Shown here: positions 19,005 through 26,697 of the stretch, piece after piece
How positions within the stretch are numbered: position 1 is the stretch's first letter
How the letters are laid out: each line of letters starts with the position of its first letter
Assembly (NCBI RefSeq): GCF_023156535.1
Contig: NZ_JALNMH010000001.1
Coordinates: 310,001 to 374,000 of the forward strand
DNA from: Pseudomarimonas salicorniae
Lineage (GTDB): Bacteria; Pseudomonadota; Gammaproteobacteria; Xanthomonadales; Xanthomonadaceae
Direction of reading: 5' to 3'
Length of the DNA stretch: 64,000 nt
Position numbers and translations under genes: made by a program
The notes under the pieces: model-generated
Seen by the model: the letters and a program-made list of their open reading frames with translations, nothing else
What the model was told of the DNA's origin: nothing
Database searches by the model: none

Positions 19005-20420
19005 GTGGACCAGTTCACCGACATCAGCCTCAAGGTCTTCCTTGAGCATGCCCATATCGGCGTGGTCATCCACCGCTGGGACGGCACCATCGTCTATGCC
19101 AATCCGGCCTCACTGCAGCTGCTGCGGATGAGCTACGGGCAGTTGATCGGCCACGATGACCGCGATCCGCAGTGGAACTTCATCGACGAGAACAACCGCC
19201 GGCTGCAGCCGGACGAGTACCCGGTCAACAAGGTCAAGCGCTTCCGCTCCCCGCTGCGCAACGAGGTCGTGGGCGTGGTCGACAGCAGCCGGCCCGAGGT
19301 CACCTGGTTCAGCGTCAATGCCTATCCCGAAGGTCACACGGGCGACGACTGGAGCGGCGAAGGCTTCATCGTCGTGCTGTTCAGCGAGGTCACTTCGGAC
19401 CGGCAGAACTTCTCTTTCCGCGACATCGTCGAGCATGCCGCGGACGTGGTCATCGTCACCGAGGCCGACGACATCGATGGCCCGACCGGTCCTCGCATCG
19501 TCTACGTCAACCGCGCCTTCGAGGAGCTGACCGGGTACAGCCCCGAAGAGGTGCTCGGTGAGACGCCACGCCTGCTGCAGGGCAAGCTGACCAGCGCCGA
19601 GGCCTGCGCCCGGATCCGCGAGGCCCTGGGCCGGAAGGAAGCGGTTCGCGAAACCCTGCTCAACTATGGCAAGACCGGCCGGCCGTACTGGCTGGACATG
19701 AACATCGTGCCCCTGAGCAACCGGCTGGGCCAGGTCACCCACTTTGCCGCGATCGAGCGCAACGTCAGCGACTCGGTGTTCCACGCCGACCAGCTCGAGC
19801 AGCGCAACCGCGATCTGCGCGAGCTGAAGCAGAACCTGCAGGCCCTGGTCGACCGGCGCACGACGGAGCTGCGCGAGGCCAACCACCGCCTGGAGAAGCT
19901 CGCCTTCTACGACGAACTGACCGGCATCCCCAACCGGCGCAGCTTTCTCGACCAGAGCGCCCAGCAGTTCTCCCGTGCGCGACGCCGCGGCGAGCGCCTG
20001 GCGTTCGGCATGCTCGACCTCGACCACTTCAAGACCATCAATGACGAGCACGGCCACGAGGCCGGCGACCGCGCCCTGATCGCGGTGGCCGGCTGCCTGG
20101 AACGCTTCTTCCGCCAGGAGGACTGCTTCGGCCGCATCGGCGGCGAGGAATTCGCCTTCACCATGCTGCTCGGTCGGCGCGGGGAGGCGGACGCCAGTGC
20201 GATCGCCAGCCGCCTGCGCCAGGCCATCGCCACCACCCGGGTGGTGCCTCAGGGCGCCGGCCCGCTGAAGCTCAAGGCCAGCATCGGCCTGTGCGTGTTC
20301 GACCCCGCCGAACACGATCTCGAGGACGCCATGCGCCGGGCCGACGAGGCGATGTACCGGGCCAAGCAGGCTGGCCGCGACCGCCTCGAGGTGATCGTGC
20401 TCGGGCCGGATCCGGATTGA
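19005..20420 (+). CDS. PAS-PAS-GGDEF diguanylate cyclase
   Basis: 471 residues with a GTG start at 19005, the point where the first PAS domain begins (ISLKVFLEHAHIGVVIHRWDG). A second PAS (about 135-250) has NRAFEELTGYSPEEVLGETP, then a PAC segment and a coiled coil (about 268-295, QLEQRNRDLRELKQNLQALV). The GGDEF domain starts FYDELTGIPNRRSF. The active-site signature is GGEEF near residue 379. An RQED inhibitory site sits five residues upstream, so product inhibition by c-di-GMP is likely. The protein has no membrane helix. The second PAS resembles LOV domains but lacks the flavin-binding cysteine (TPRLLQG). The signal is unknown. Confidence 0.92.
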   Translation: MDQFTDISLKVFLEHAHIGVVIHRWDGTIVYANPASLQLLRMSYGQLIGHDDRDPQWNFIDENNRRLQPDEYPVNKVKRFRSPLRNEVVGVVDSSRPEVTWFSVNAYPEGHTGDDWSGEGFIVVLFSEVTSDRQNFSFRDIVEHAADVVIVTEADDIDGPTGPRIVYVNRAFEELTGYSPEEVLGETPRLLQGKLTSAEACARIREALGRKEAVRETLLNYGKTGRPYWLDMNIVPLSNRLGQVTHFAAIERNVSDSVFHADQLEQRNRDLRELKQNLQALVDRRTTELREANHRLEKLAFYDELTGIPNRRSFLDQSAQQFSRARRRGERLAFGMLDLDHFKTINDEHGHEAGDRALIAVAGCLERFFRQEDCFGRIGGEEFAFTMLLGRRGEADASAIASRLRQAIATTRVVPQGAGPLKLKASIGLCVFDPAEHDLEDAMRRADEAMYRAKQAGRDRLEVIVLGPDPD

Positions 20421-20515
20421 GCCGCACAACCGCGCCCGCCATCGCGCAGCGGCGCTCGCCGCCTGCTACGCTCGCCGCCCGTTACCGCCGGAGCCCAGCC
20501 CTGGACGCCCTGCCC

Positions 20516-21250
20516 GTGCTCCATCTCGACGACCGTCTGGCCGTGGTCGACAAGCCGGCCGGGCTGATGGTCCACGATTCGGCCCTGGCCCGTGGCGAGA
20601 CCGACTTCGCCGCCGACCGCCTGCGCGCGCAGTTCGGCCGACCGGTCTTCCTGCTGCATCGGCTGGATCGCGCGACCAGCGGATGCCTGATGCTCGCCTT
20701 CGACCGCGAAACCGCCTCGGCCATGGGTCGCCAGCTGATGGCCCGCGAGGTGCGCAAGAATTATCTGGCCGTCTGCCGAGGCTGGCCCGATGCCGAGGGG
20801 CTGATCGATCACCCGCTCGACGGCGGCCCGGGCAAGCCGCAGAAGAAGCCGGCACAGACCGCGTACCGCCTGCTGGCCTGCGGTGAGCTGGACGAGGCCA
20901 GCGCCGGCCATCCCACCTCGCGCTTCGCCCTGCTGCAGTGCTCGCCGCTGAGCGGCCGCTTCCGCCAGATACGCCGCCACCTCAAGCACATCGACCATCA
21001 CCTGATCGGCGACACCAGCCACGGCGACGGTCGACGAAACCGCATGTTCAGGATGCGCGGCGTGCACCGCATGCTGCTGCACGCCTGGGCCCTGCATTGG
21101 ACCGACGGCTCGGGTCGCACCTTTGGAGTGCAGGCGCCGCCGGACGCCGAGTTCCGCCGGGCCCTCGGGCTGTTCGGCTGGCACCTTCCGGAGGCGCCAC
21201 TGGCGCTGCCTTCGGCCGGGGCTGCCGCCGAGCCCGAAGGCGGGCGATAA
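20516..21250 (+). CDS. truC: tRNA pseudouridine(65) synthase TruC
   Basis: RluA-superfamily pseudouridine synthase modifying uridine 65 of tRNA(Ile) and tRNA(Asp), about 244 residues. The catalytic aspartate lies in LLHRLDRATSGCLM. TruC-specific segments include TSRFALLQCSPLSGRFRQIR, RHLKHIDHHLIGDTSHGDG and HRMLLHAWAL, with the terminal LGLFGW. The start is uncertain. GTG at 20516 puts VLHLDDRLAVVDKPAG at the family start. A TTG at 20417 overlapping the cyclase stop, or a CTG at 20501 behind a GGAG, are alternatives. It lies between the GGDEF gene and the mla operon. Confidence 0.88.
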   Translation: MLHLDDRLAVVDKPAGLMVHDSALARGETDFAADRLRAQFGRPVFLLHRLDRATSGCLMLAFDRETASAMGRQLMAREVRKNYLAVCRGWPDAEGLIDHPLDGGPGKPQKKPAQTAYRLLACGELDEASAGHPTSRFALLQCSPLSGRFRQIRRHLKHIDHHLIGDTSHGDGRRNRMFRMRGVHRMLLHAWALHWTDGSGRTFGVQAPPDAEFRRALGLFGWHLPEAPLALPSAGAAAEPEGGR

Positions 21251-21329
21251 TGCCGCCTGCTTCAGACTCCCTTCATCGACCCTTGAACATGGTGGGCGGC
21301 CGCACGCGGCCGGATCCCGCCCCCCGACC

Positions 21330-22112
21330 ATGACCAACGCCCCTGCCGCCATAGCCTTCGACCGCGTCGACCTGCGCCGCGGCAGCCGCCTGATCGTCGG
21401 CGGTGCCTCCTTCGAGGTGCGCCAGGGCGCGGTCACCGCCGTGCTCGGCCCGAGCGGCGCCGGCAAGTCGACCCTGCTCTACGCCATCACCGGTGAACTG
21501 GACCCCAGCGCCGGGCGCATCGAGGTACTCGGCAAGCCCCTGCCCCTGGCCAGCCAGCGCGAGCTGTTCGCCCTGCGCCGGCGGATGGGCGTGCTGCTGC
21601 AGGGCAATGGCCTGCTCACCGACCTGTCGGTCTTCGAGAACGTGGCCCTGCCGCTGCGCATGCACACCGATCTGCCGGAAGAGGTCCTGGCGGAACTGGT
21701 GGTGATGAAGCTGTCGGCCGTGGGCCTCGGTGAGGCCGGACACCTGATGCCGCAGCAGCTTTCCGGCGGCATGGCCCGGCGCGTGGCCCTGGCCCGCGCC
21801 CTGGTGCTGGACCCGCCGGTGATGCTCTATGACGAGCCATTGACCGGCCTCGACCCGATCGCCTGCGGGGTGATCCTCGAGCTGGTCCGCAACCTCAACG
21901 ACAACCTCGGCATGACCTCGGTGGTGATCACCCACCACGTCCGCGAGACGCTGGACATCGCCGACCACGTCATCGTCGTCGCCAATGCCAAGGTGGTCTT
22001 CGACGGCTCACCGGAAGACCTCACCGACACCTCCGATCCGCTGCTGCGGCAGTTCCTCGACGGCCAGCCGGACGGCCCGATCGGCTTCGACTACCGCAAG
22101 GGGCAGCGCTGA
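21330..22112 (+). CDS. mlaF: Phospholipid ABC transporter ATP-binding protein MlaF
   Basis: 260-residue ATPase of the Mla system, which moves phospholipids between inner and outer membrane and keeps outer-leaflet asymmetry. Walker A is LGPSGAGKST (about 41-50), the signature is QLSGGMARR, and Walker B is VMLYDEPLTGLDP. The H-loop histidine is in VVITHHVRE. The ATG at 21330 overlaps no other gene. The stop overlaps the mlaE start by one base. First gene of an mlaF-E-D-C-B-A cluster. Confidence 0.95.
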   Translation: MTNAPAAIAFDRVDLRRGSRLIVGGASFEVRQGAVTAVLGPSGAGKSTLLYAITGELDPSAGRIEVLGKPLPLASQRELFALRRRMGVLLQGNGLLTDLSVFENVALPLRMHTDLPEEVLAELVVMKLSAVGLGEAGHLMPQQLSGGMARRVALARALVLDPPVMLYDEPLTGLDPIACGVILELVRNLNDNLGMTSVVITHHVRETLDIADHVIVVANAKVVFDGSPEDLTDTSDPLLRQFLDGQPDGPIGFDYRKGQR

Positions 22113-22852
22113 TGCTCGGCCAGATCCGCGAACTCGGCCGCATCGGCATCCTGCTGGGGCGCATCATCGGCTCGCTGACCCTGCGCCGCGGCCAGCTGCA
22201 GGACATCATCATCCAGTGCTACACGGTCGGCGCGCGCTCGCTGCCGATCGTGGCTGTGGGCGGGCTGTTCGTCGGCCTGGTGGTCTCGCTGCAGGGCTAC
22301 CGCGCGCTGGAGGTGATCGGCGCCAGCAGCGCCCTGGGCACCGCCATCGGCATTCCGCTGTACCGCGAGCTGGGCCCGGTGCTCGCCGCGATCCTGTTCT
22401 GCGGCCGCGCCGGCTCCTCGATGGCCGCCGAGCTCGGCCTGATGAAGGCGACCGACCAGATCACCGCCCTGTCGATGATGGCCATCGACCCGGTCGGCAA
22501 GGTAGTCGCCCCGCGCTTCATCGCCGGCGTCATCAGCCTGCCGCTGCTGACCGCGGTGTTCTGCGCCTTCGCCATCCTCGGCGCCTATTTCCAGGCGGTG
22601 TTCGCGCTGGGCATCGACAGCGGATTCTTCTGGAGCGCGCTGCAGGGCTCGGTCGACTTCGCCGACGATTTCGGCCAGTGCTTCACCAAGGCCGCCGCGT
22701 TCGGCTTCGCGACGACCCTGATCGCGGTCCACGTGGGCTATTCCGCCGAGCCGACCATCGAGGGCACCTCCATCGCCACCACGCGCTCGGTGGTGATGGG
22801 CTCGCTGATGGTTCTCTTCCTCGACTTCGTGCTGGGCGCGACGTTGTATTAA
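22112..22852 (+). CDS. mlaE: Phospholipid ABC transporter permease MlaE
   Basis: 246-residue inner-membrane permease with five to six predicted membrane helices. Family segments VSLQGYRALEVIGASSALG, LGPVLAAILFCGRAGSSMAAELG and TEQ-like TDQITALSMMAIDPV are present. Its ATG overlaps the mlaF stop (TGATG). It dimerises and sits between two MlaF subunits and a hexamer of MlaD. A palindromic repeat separates it from mlaD. Confidence 0.95.
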   Translation: MLGQIRELGRIGILLGRIIGSLTLRRGQLQDIIIQCYTVGARSLPIVAVGGLFVGLVVSLQGYRALEVIGASSALGTAIGIPLYRELGPVLAAILFCGRAGSSMAAELGLMKATDQITALSMMAIDPVGKVVAPRFIAGVISLPLLTAVFCAFAILGAYFQAVFALGIDSGFFWSALQGSVDFADDFGQCFTKAAAFGFATTLIAVHVGYSAEPTIEGTSIATTRSVVMGSLMVLFLDFVLGATLY

Positions 22853-22853
22853 C

Positions 22854-22947
22854 CCGGGATTGGAGATTCGGGATTCGGGATTCGTAAAAGCAGGTCGGCG
22901 CAGGCTGTTGCCGTTACGAATCCCGAATCCCGAATCCCGAATCCCGG
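22854..22947. repeat. GATTCGG-heptamer inverted repeat inside the mla operon
   Basis: Two 34-nt arms (22854-22887 and 22914-22947) are inverted complements with two mismatches and a 26-nt loop. Each arm is itself a short tandem run of the heptamer GGATTCG, three intact units in the left arm and four in the right. The element directly follows the mlaE stop and ends 18 nt before the mlaD ATG. The transcript would form a very stable hairpin between mlaE and mlaD. Confidence 0.9.
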
Positions 22948-22965
22948 CAACCGGAGGTTGCCAAC

Positions 22966-23439
22966 ATGCAAAAACTTGAATGGAGTGTCGGCGCGTTCAT
23001 CCTGATGGGCTTTGCCTGCGCCTTTGTGCTGGCGTTTGCCTCGACGAACTCGCAGGACCGCCTGGGCGGCGGGGGCTACGAGCTGACCGCGCGCTTCGCC
23101 AACCTCGGCGAGCTCAAGCCGCGGGCGCCGGTGAAGATCGCCGGGGTCAAGGTCGGCGAAGTGACCCGGGTCGAACTCGACCAGACCAGCTTCGACGCCG
23201 TGGTCACCCTTCACCTGACCCCGGCCGCAGGCGAGCTGCCTGCCGACAGCTCCGCCGGCATCTTCACCAGCGGTTTGTTGGGCGAGCGATACATTGGGAT
23301 CACCCCGGGTGGCGACCCCGAGCCGCTGGGGCCGGGGGATGAGATCATGCTGACCCAGTCTGCCGTGGTGCTCGAACAGCTGATCGGCAAGTACCTGTTC
23401 GGCAGCGGAGATTCCGGCGACAAGCCGGCCGAAGAATGA
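22966..23439 (+). CDS. mlaD: MCE-domain lipid transport protein MlaD
   Basis: 157 residues. An N-terminal membrane anchor (about 7-26) and one MCE domain (GGGYELTARFANLGELKPRAPVKIAGVKVGEV) are present, with the pore-loop segment FTSGLLGERYIGI. It forms the periplasmic hexameric ring on MlaFE. It carries a ribosome site (CCGGAGG) right after the palindromic repeat, so translation is independent of mlaE. Confidence 0.94.
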   Translation: MQKLEWSVGAFILMGFACAFVLAFASTNSQDRLGGGGYELTARFANLGELKPRAPVKIAGVKVGEVTRVELDQTSFDAVVTLHLTPAAGELPADSSAGIFTSGLLGERYIGITPGGDPEPLGPGDEIMLTQSAVVLEQLIGKYLFGSGDSGDKPAEE

Positions 23440-23479
23440 CAATCAGGTCGCGGCAAGACGCGGCCACGGAGAGAAGACC

Positions 23480-24088
23480 ATGCGTGCGCTGATTCTGGGT
23501 GGACTGTTCCTGCTGCTGGGCTGCGTGGCCCAGGCCGACGCCGGCGAGCCCGGCCGCCTCGTCGAGGCCCGCTCACGCGCGGTGCTCAAGGAGCTGACCG
23601 CCCGCCGCAACGAGTTCAAGGGCAACCCGTCGAGCCTGCACAGCTTCGTCCGCGGGGAGCTCTCGGCCATCTTCGACCGCGAGTACTCGGCGCGCCTGGT
23701 GCTCGGCCGACACTCGCGCGGCATGCCGCAGGAGAAGATCACCGCCTTTGCCGATGCGCTGACCGAGAACCTGCTCAAGCGCTACGGCGACGCCCTGCTC
23801 GATGTCGACCCCGGCGTCGAGGTCGACGTGAAGTCCGAGACCCCGCTGCGCGGCGGCAAGATCGTCCGCGTCTCCAGCGAGATCCTGCGCCGCTCCGGAC
23901 CGCCGGTGCCGGTCGACTACCTGTTCCGGGAAACCGCCCAGGGCTGGCTGGCCTTCGACGTGATCGTCGAGGGCGTCAGCTACGTGCAGACCTACCGCAG
24001 CCAGTTCGACGAGCTGCTGCGCAACGAATCGATCGACGCCCTCACCGCCAAGCTGGCCTCCGGCGCGATCGCCGCGGGCGCCGAGTAG
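23480..24088 (+). CDS. mlaC: Periplasmic phospholipid carrier MlaC
   Basis: 202 residues. A signal peptide ends near AQADAGE, then the MlaC/Ttg2D fold. Typical segments are YSARLVLGRHSRGMPQEKITAFADALTENLLKRYGDAL and GWLAFDVIVEGVSYVQTYRSQF. It ferries phospholipid between MlaA at the outer membrane and MlaFEDB. It sits 40 nt after mlaD with a purine-rich ribosome site (GGAGAGAAG). Confidence 0.93.
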   Translation: MRALILGGLFLLLGCVAQADAGEPGRLVEARSRAVLKELTARRNEFKGNPSSLHSFVRGELSAIFDREYSARLVLGRHSRGMPQEKITAFADALTENLLKRYGDALLDVDPGVEVDVKSETPLRGGKIVRVSSEILRRSGPPVPVDYLFRETAQGWLAFDVIVEGVSYVQTYRSQFDELLRNESIDALTAKLASGAIAAGAE

Positions 24089-24093
24089 GCCGC

Positions 24094-24354
24094 ATGCGCC
24101 TGCAGCTGAGCGGCCCCCTCGATGTTGGCAGCGTGCCGGCGCTGTGGCGTCGGCACCGCGACATCGGCGCCCTGGAGTCGATCGACCTGGCCCAGGTGAA
24201 GCGGGTCGACTCGGCCGGGGTCGGCTTCGTCCGCGTGCTGCAGGCACGCAGCCTGGCCGCCGGCAGCGAGGCCCGGCTGGAGAACCTGCCCGGACACTTC
24301 ACCGAGCTGCTCGAAGCCCATCGACTGCAGCCCGTGGGAGAACGCGATGACTAA
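24094..24354 (+). CDS. mlaB: STAS-domain protein MlaB
   Basis: 86 residues, a STAS domain with LAQVKRVDSAGVGFVRVLQARS around the conserved serine and a usual MlaB length. It binds MlaF and is needed for transporter assembly and activity. It begins 5 nt after mlaC and its last 8 nt overlap the start of mlaA, so the cluster is translationally coupled. Confidence 0.9.
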   Translation: MRLQLSGPLDVGSVPALWRRHRDIGALESIDLAQVKRVDSAGVGFVRVLQARSLAAGSEARLENLPGHFTELLEAHRLQPVGERDD

Positions 24355-25204
24355 GCTGTCCCCTGCCCGCTTCCCGCGCCTGTCGCCCCTGCTGCTGTGC
24401 CTTGTCCTGCTCGGCGCCGGCCCGGCCTTCGCGCAGACGCCGCAGCCGGTCGTGCCCGCCGCCGAGGAGGATCCCTTCCTGGTCGCCGAGATGCAGGACG
24501 ATGCACAGGCGCTCAGTTCGTTCGAGGCGCTGGATCCGTGGCAGGGCTTCAACCGCCCGGTGTACCGCTTCAACCGCGGCTTCGACCGGATCATCTTCCG
24601 GCCGATCGCCAAGGTCTACGACAAGGTCACCCCGAAGCTGGTCAAGACCGGCGTCAACAACTTCTTCGACAACCTGCAGGAACCGGTGGTCACCGTGAAC
24701 CTGCTGTTGCAGGGTCGGCCCAAGGCCGCGCTGCAGTCCTTCGGCCGCTTCCTGATGAACAGCACGCTGGGACTGGCCGGCGTGCTCGATCCGGCCAGCC
24801 ATGCGCGCTTTCCGCGCCACCGCGGTGACTTCGGCCAGACCTTCGGCCGCTGGGGCTGGAAGAAGTCACGCTACATCGTGCTGCCGATCTTCGGACCGGC
24901 CACCGTGCGCGACGGTCTGGGCAAGGGGGTGAATACCCGGGTCAGCCCGATCGACTGGCTGGCCCGCGAGGAGGGTGCCGAGTACACCCTGCTCTACGGC
25001 ATCGACGCCCGCGCCCGCGCGCTGTCGGCCGAGGCCCTGCTCGAAGGCGCCGCGGACGAGTACCTGCTGGTTCGCGATGCCTACCTGCAGAACCGCCGCT
25101 GCCAGATCATCGACTGCTCCGACGACCTGCCCGACTATCTGCTGCCGGACTACGAGTTCGAGGTCCCCGACTTCGACGCGCTCGAGAGCAACCTGCGGCG
25201 CTAG
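24347..25204 (+). CDS. mlaA: Outer-membrane phospholipid-removal protein MlaA (VacJ)
   Basis: 285 residues. The core is a clear MlaA: ALDPWQGFNRPVYRFNRGFD, then VNNFFDNLQEPVVTVNLLLQG, FLMNSTLGLAGVLDPA, GDFGQTFGRWGW and LPIFGPATVRDGLG. The N-terminus is a hydrophobic signal ending GPAFAQT, an ordinary signal-peptidase I site. No convincing lipobox cysteine follows, unlike E. coli MlaA, which is a lipoprotein. The acidic C-terminal tail (YEFEVPDFDALE) is longer than in E. coli. Last gene of the mla cluster; a composite repeat follows. Confidence 0.93.
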   Translation: MTKLSPARFPRLSPLLLCLVLLGAGPAFAQTPQPVVPAAEEDPFLVAEMQDDAQALSSFEALDPWQGFNRPVYRFNRGFDRIIFRPIAKVYDKVTPKLVKTGVNNFFDNLQEPVVTVNLLLQGRPKAALQSFGRFLMNSTLGLAGVLDPASHARFPRHRGDFGQTFGRWGWKKSRYIVLPIFGPATVRDGLGKGVNTRVSPIDWLAREEGAEYTLLYGIDARARALSAEALLEGAADEYLLVRDAYLQNRRCQIIDCSDDLPDYLLPDYEFEVPDFDALESNLRR

Positions 25205-25689
25205 CGCATCACCCGACCGCGTCGCGCGGATCGCTGCGATGCATGGCGCGAAGCAGACATTCATAGGGTGCGGCTGGCCGCACCGGGCGTACCGTCCGAA
25301 CGCCCGTTTCGGTGCGCCAAGGCACACCCCATGGGGCTTCGCCGACGCCCAACGAAGCCCGACTGTGGGAGTGCCCTTGGGCGCGACCGCGGCGTATCGG
25401 ATTCACCACAGACCGAGGCCAAAGCGCGTCTCCGCGGTCGCGCCCAAGGGCACTCCCACAATGTGACTGCGGCAAGGTCTGCCTGGCGGGGCAAACCGGA
25501 CCTGGCAACACCGTTGCGTGTAGGAGCCAGCTTGCTGGCGATAGGCGCCCCGGAAGGGATGATCGCCAGCAAGCTGGCTCCTACATTCGGGATTTGCGTT
25601 ACGTCTGCTTTGCGCCCGAGCCGCGCCTTGCTTCTGCTTTGCCGAAGCGGTCGGGTATCTTCGTCGGCAGTCCATCCGAGATTCCGCCC
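25205..25689. other. Gene-free interval holding a composite repeat
   Basis: About 485 bp after mlaA. It contains the composite C-B-A element at 25262-25584 and then about 100 bp that must hold the promoter for the small secreted protein and folE. No gene is supported. Confidence 0.75.
25262..25584 (+). repeat. Composite palindromic element (C-B-A order)
   Basis: Palindromes C (25262-25333), B (25364-25461) and A (25520-25584), a third copy of the unit at 16220-16543 and inverted at 10044-10370. Total length is 323 bp against 324 and 327 bp. The B arms are perfectly complementary here (TGTGGGAGTGCCCTTGGGCG). It lies directly 3' of the mla operon. Confidence 0.9.
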
Positions 25690-25998
25690 ATGAAAGCCAT
25701 GCTTGCCGCCCTGCTCGCCCTGGGCCTGTCCTGCGTGATGGCCACGGCGCAGGCCAGGAGCGCCGAACGCGAGGCGGCCGAAGCCCGCGAGGCCGGGCTG
25801 CCGGCGGTGACCGTGTTCGTCGACGCCAATTGGGGCAACCGCACCAATGGCGCGGCGCGCAAGCTGACCGAGACGCACCAGGCCTGGGGCCGCCACGGCT
25901 ACCAGCTGCTCTCGGTGGAACCCTATGTCGAGAACGGCGACCTCGCCGGCTTCTTCGTTTCCTATCGCCGCGCCGACGTCGAAGGAGGCACGCAGTGA
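25690..25998 (+). CDS. Small secreted protein of unknown function
   Basis: 102 residues, not assigned to a named family. A signal peptide ([22 protein letters not shown]) is followed by a charged stretch and a compact domain with [40 protein letters not shown]. The last codons overlap the GTG start of folE, so it is co-transcribed and coupled to it. Nothing in it suggests a role in folate synthesis. Possibly lineage-specific. Confidence 0.72.
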   Translation: MKAMLAALLALGLSCVMATAQARSAEREAAEAREAGLPAVTVFVDANWGNRTNGAARKLTETHQAWGRHGYQLLSVEPYVENGDLAGFFVSYRRADVEGGTQ

Positions 25999-26579
25999 GC
26001 GCGCCGGAGCGTCCCGACCGCGAGGCCGCCGAGGCCGCGGTGCGCACCCTGCTGCGCTGGGCCGGCGACGACCCCGCCCGGGAAGGCCTGCGCGACACCC
26101 CGGCCCGGGTCGCCCGCGCCTTCGAGGACTGGTTCTCGGGCTACGCGGTCGACCCCGAGGAGTACCTCGCCCGGACCTTCGAGGAAGTGGCCGGCTATGA
26201 CGAGCTGATCGTGCTTCGCGACATCCAGTTCGAAAGCCACTGCGAGCACCACCTCGCGCCGATCATCGGCCACGCCCATGTCGGCTACCTGCCGGATGAC
26301 AAGGTGGTCGGCATCTCCAAGCTGGCCCGGGTAGTCGAGGGCTATGCCCGTCGCCTGCAGGTGCAGGAGAAGATGACCGCGCAGATCGCCAACTGCATCC
26401 AGCACGTGCTCAAGCCGCGCGGCGTGGGCGTGGTGATCGAGGCCACCCACCAGTGCATGACCACCCGCGGCGTGCACAAGCGCGGGGTCAGCATGGTCAC
26501 CAGCACCCTGCTCGGCAGCTTCCGCGAGGACGCCCGCACTCGCGACGAGTTCCTCCGGCTGACCCGCTCGGGCGTTTAG
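25995..26579 (+). CDS. folE: GTP cyclohydrolase I
   Basis: 194 residues. It converts GTP to 7,8-dihydroneopterin triphosphate, the first step of tetrahydrofolate synthesis. Active-site signatures are [20 protein letters not shown] (zinc Cys and His), [25 protein letters not shown] and [15 protein letters not shown], with the second zinc cysteine in HQCM. The start is GTG at 25995 behind a strong GAAGGAGG site. It overlaps the stop of the small secreted protein by 4 nt. Confidence 0.96.
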   Translation: MSAPERPDREAAEAAVRTLLRWAGDDPAREGLRDTPARVARAFEDWFSGYAVDPEEYLARTFEEVAGYDELIVLRDIQFESHCEHHLAPIIGHAHVGYLPDDKVVGISKLARVVEGYARRLQVQEKMTAQIANCIQHVLKPRGVGVVIEATHQCMTTRGVHKRGVSMVTSTLLGSFREDARTRDEFLRLTRSGV

Positions 26580-26697
26580 GGTTCTCCGGCTCCGGGCCTT
26601 CTGGCACACGGCGTGCTCACGCCGGGTCGGTAGCATCGGCCGCTTGCGGCCATGGACGGCCCGCATGAACTTCCCGAATGTCACTCCGGAGCACGAA

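Noticed and set aside
19500-19600. LOV blue-light domain in the diguanylate cyclase
   Set aside because: The segment resembles LOV (TGYSPEEVLG...LLQG) but the flavin-binding cysteine is missing, so it is treated as an ordinary PAS domain.
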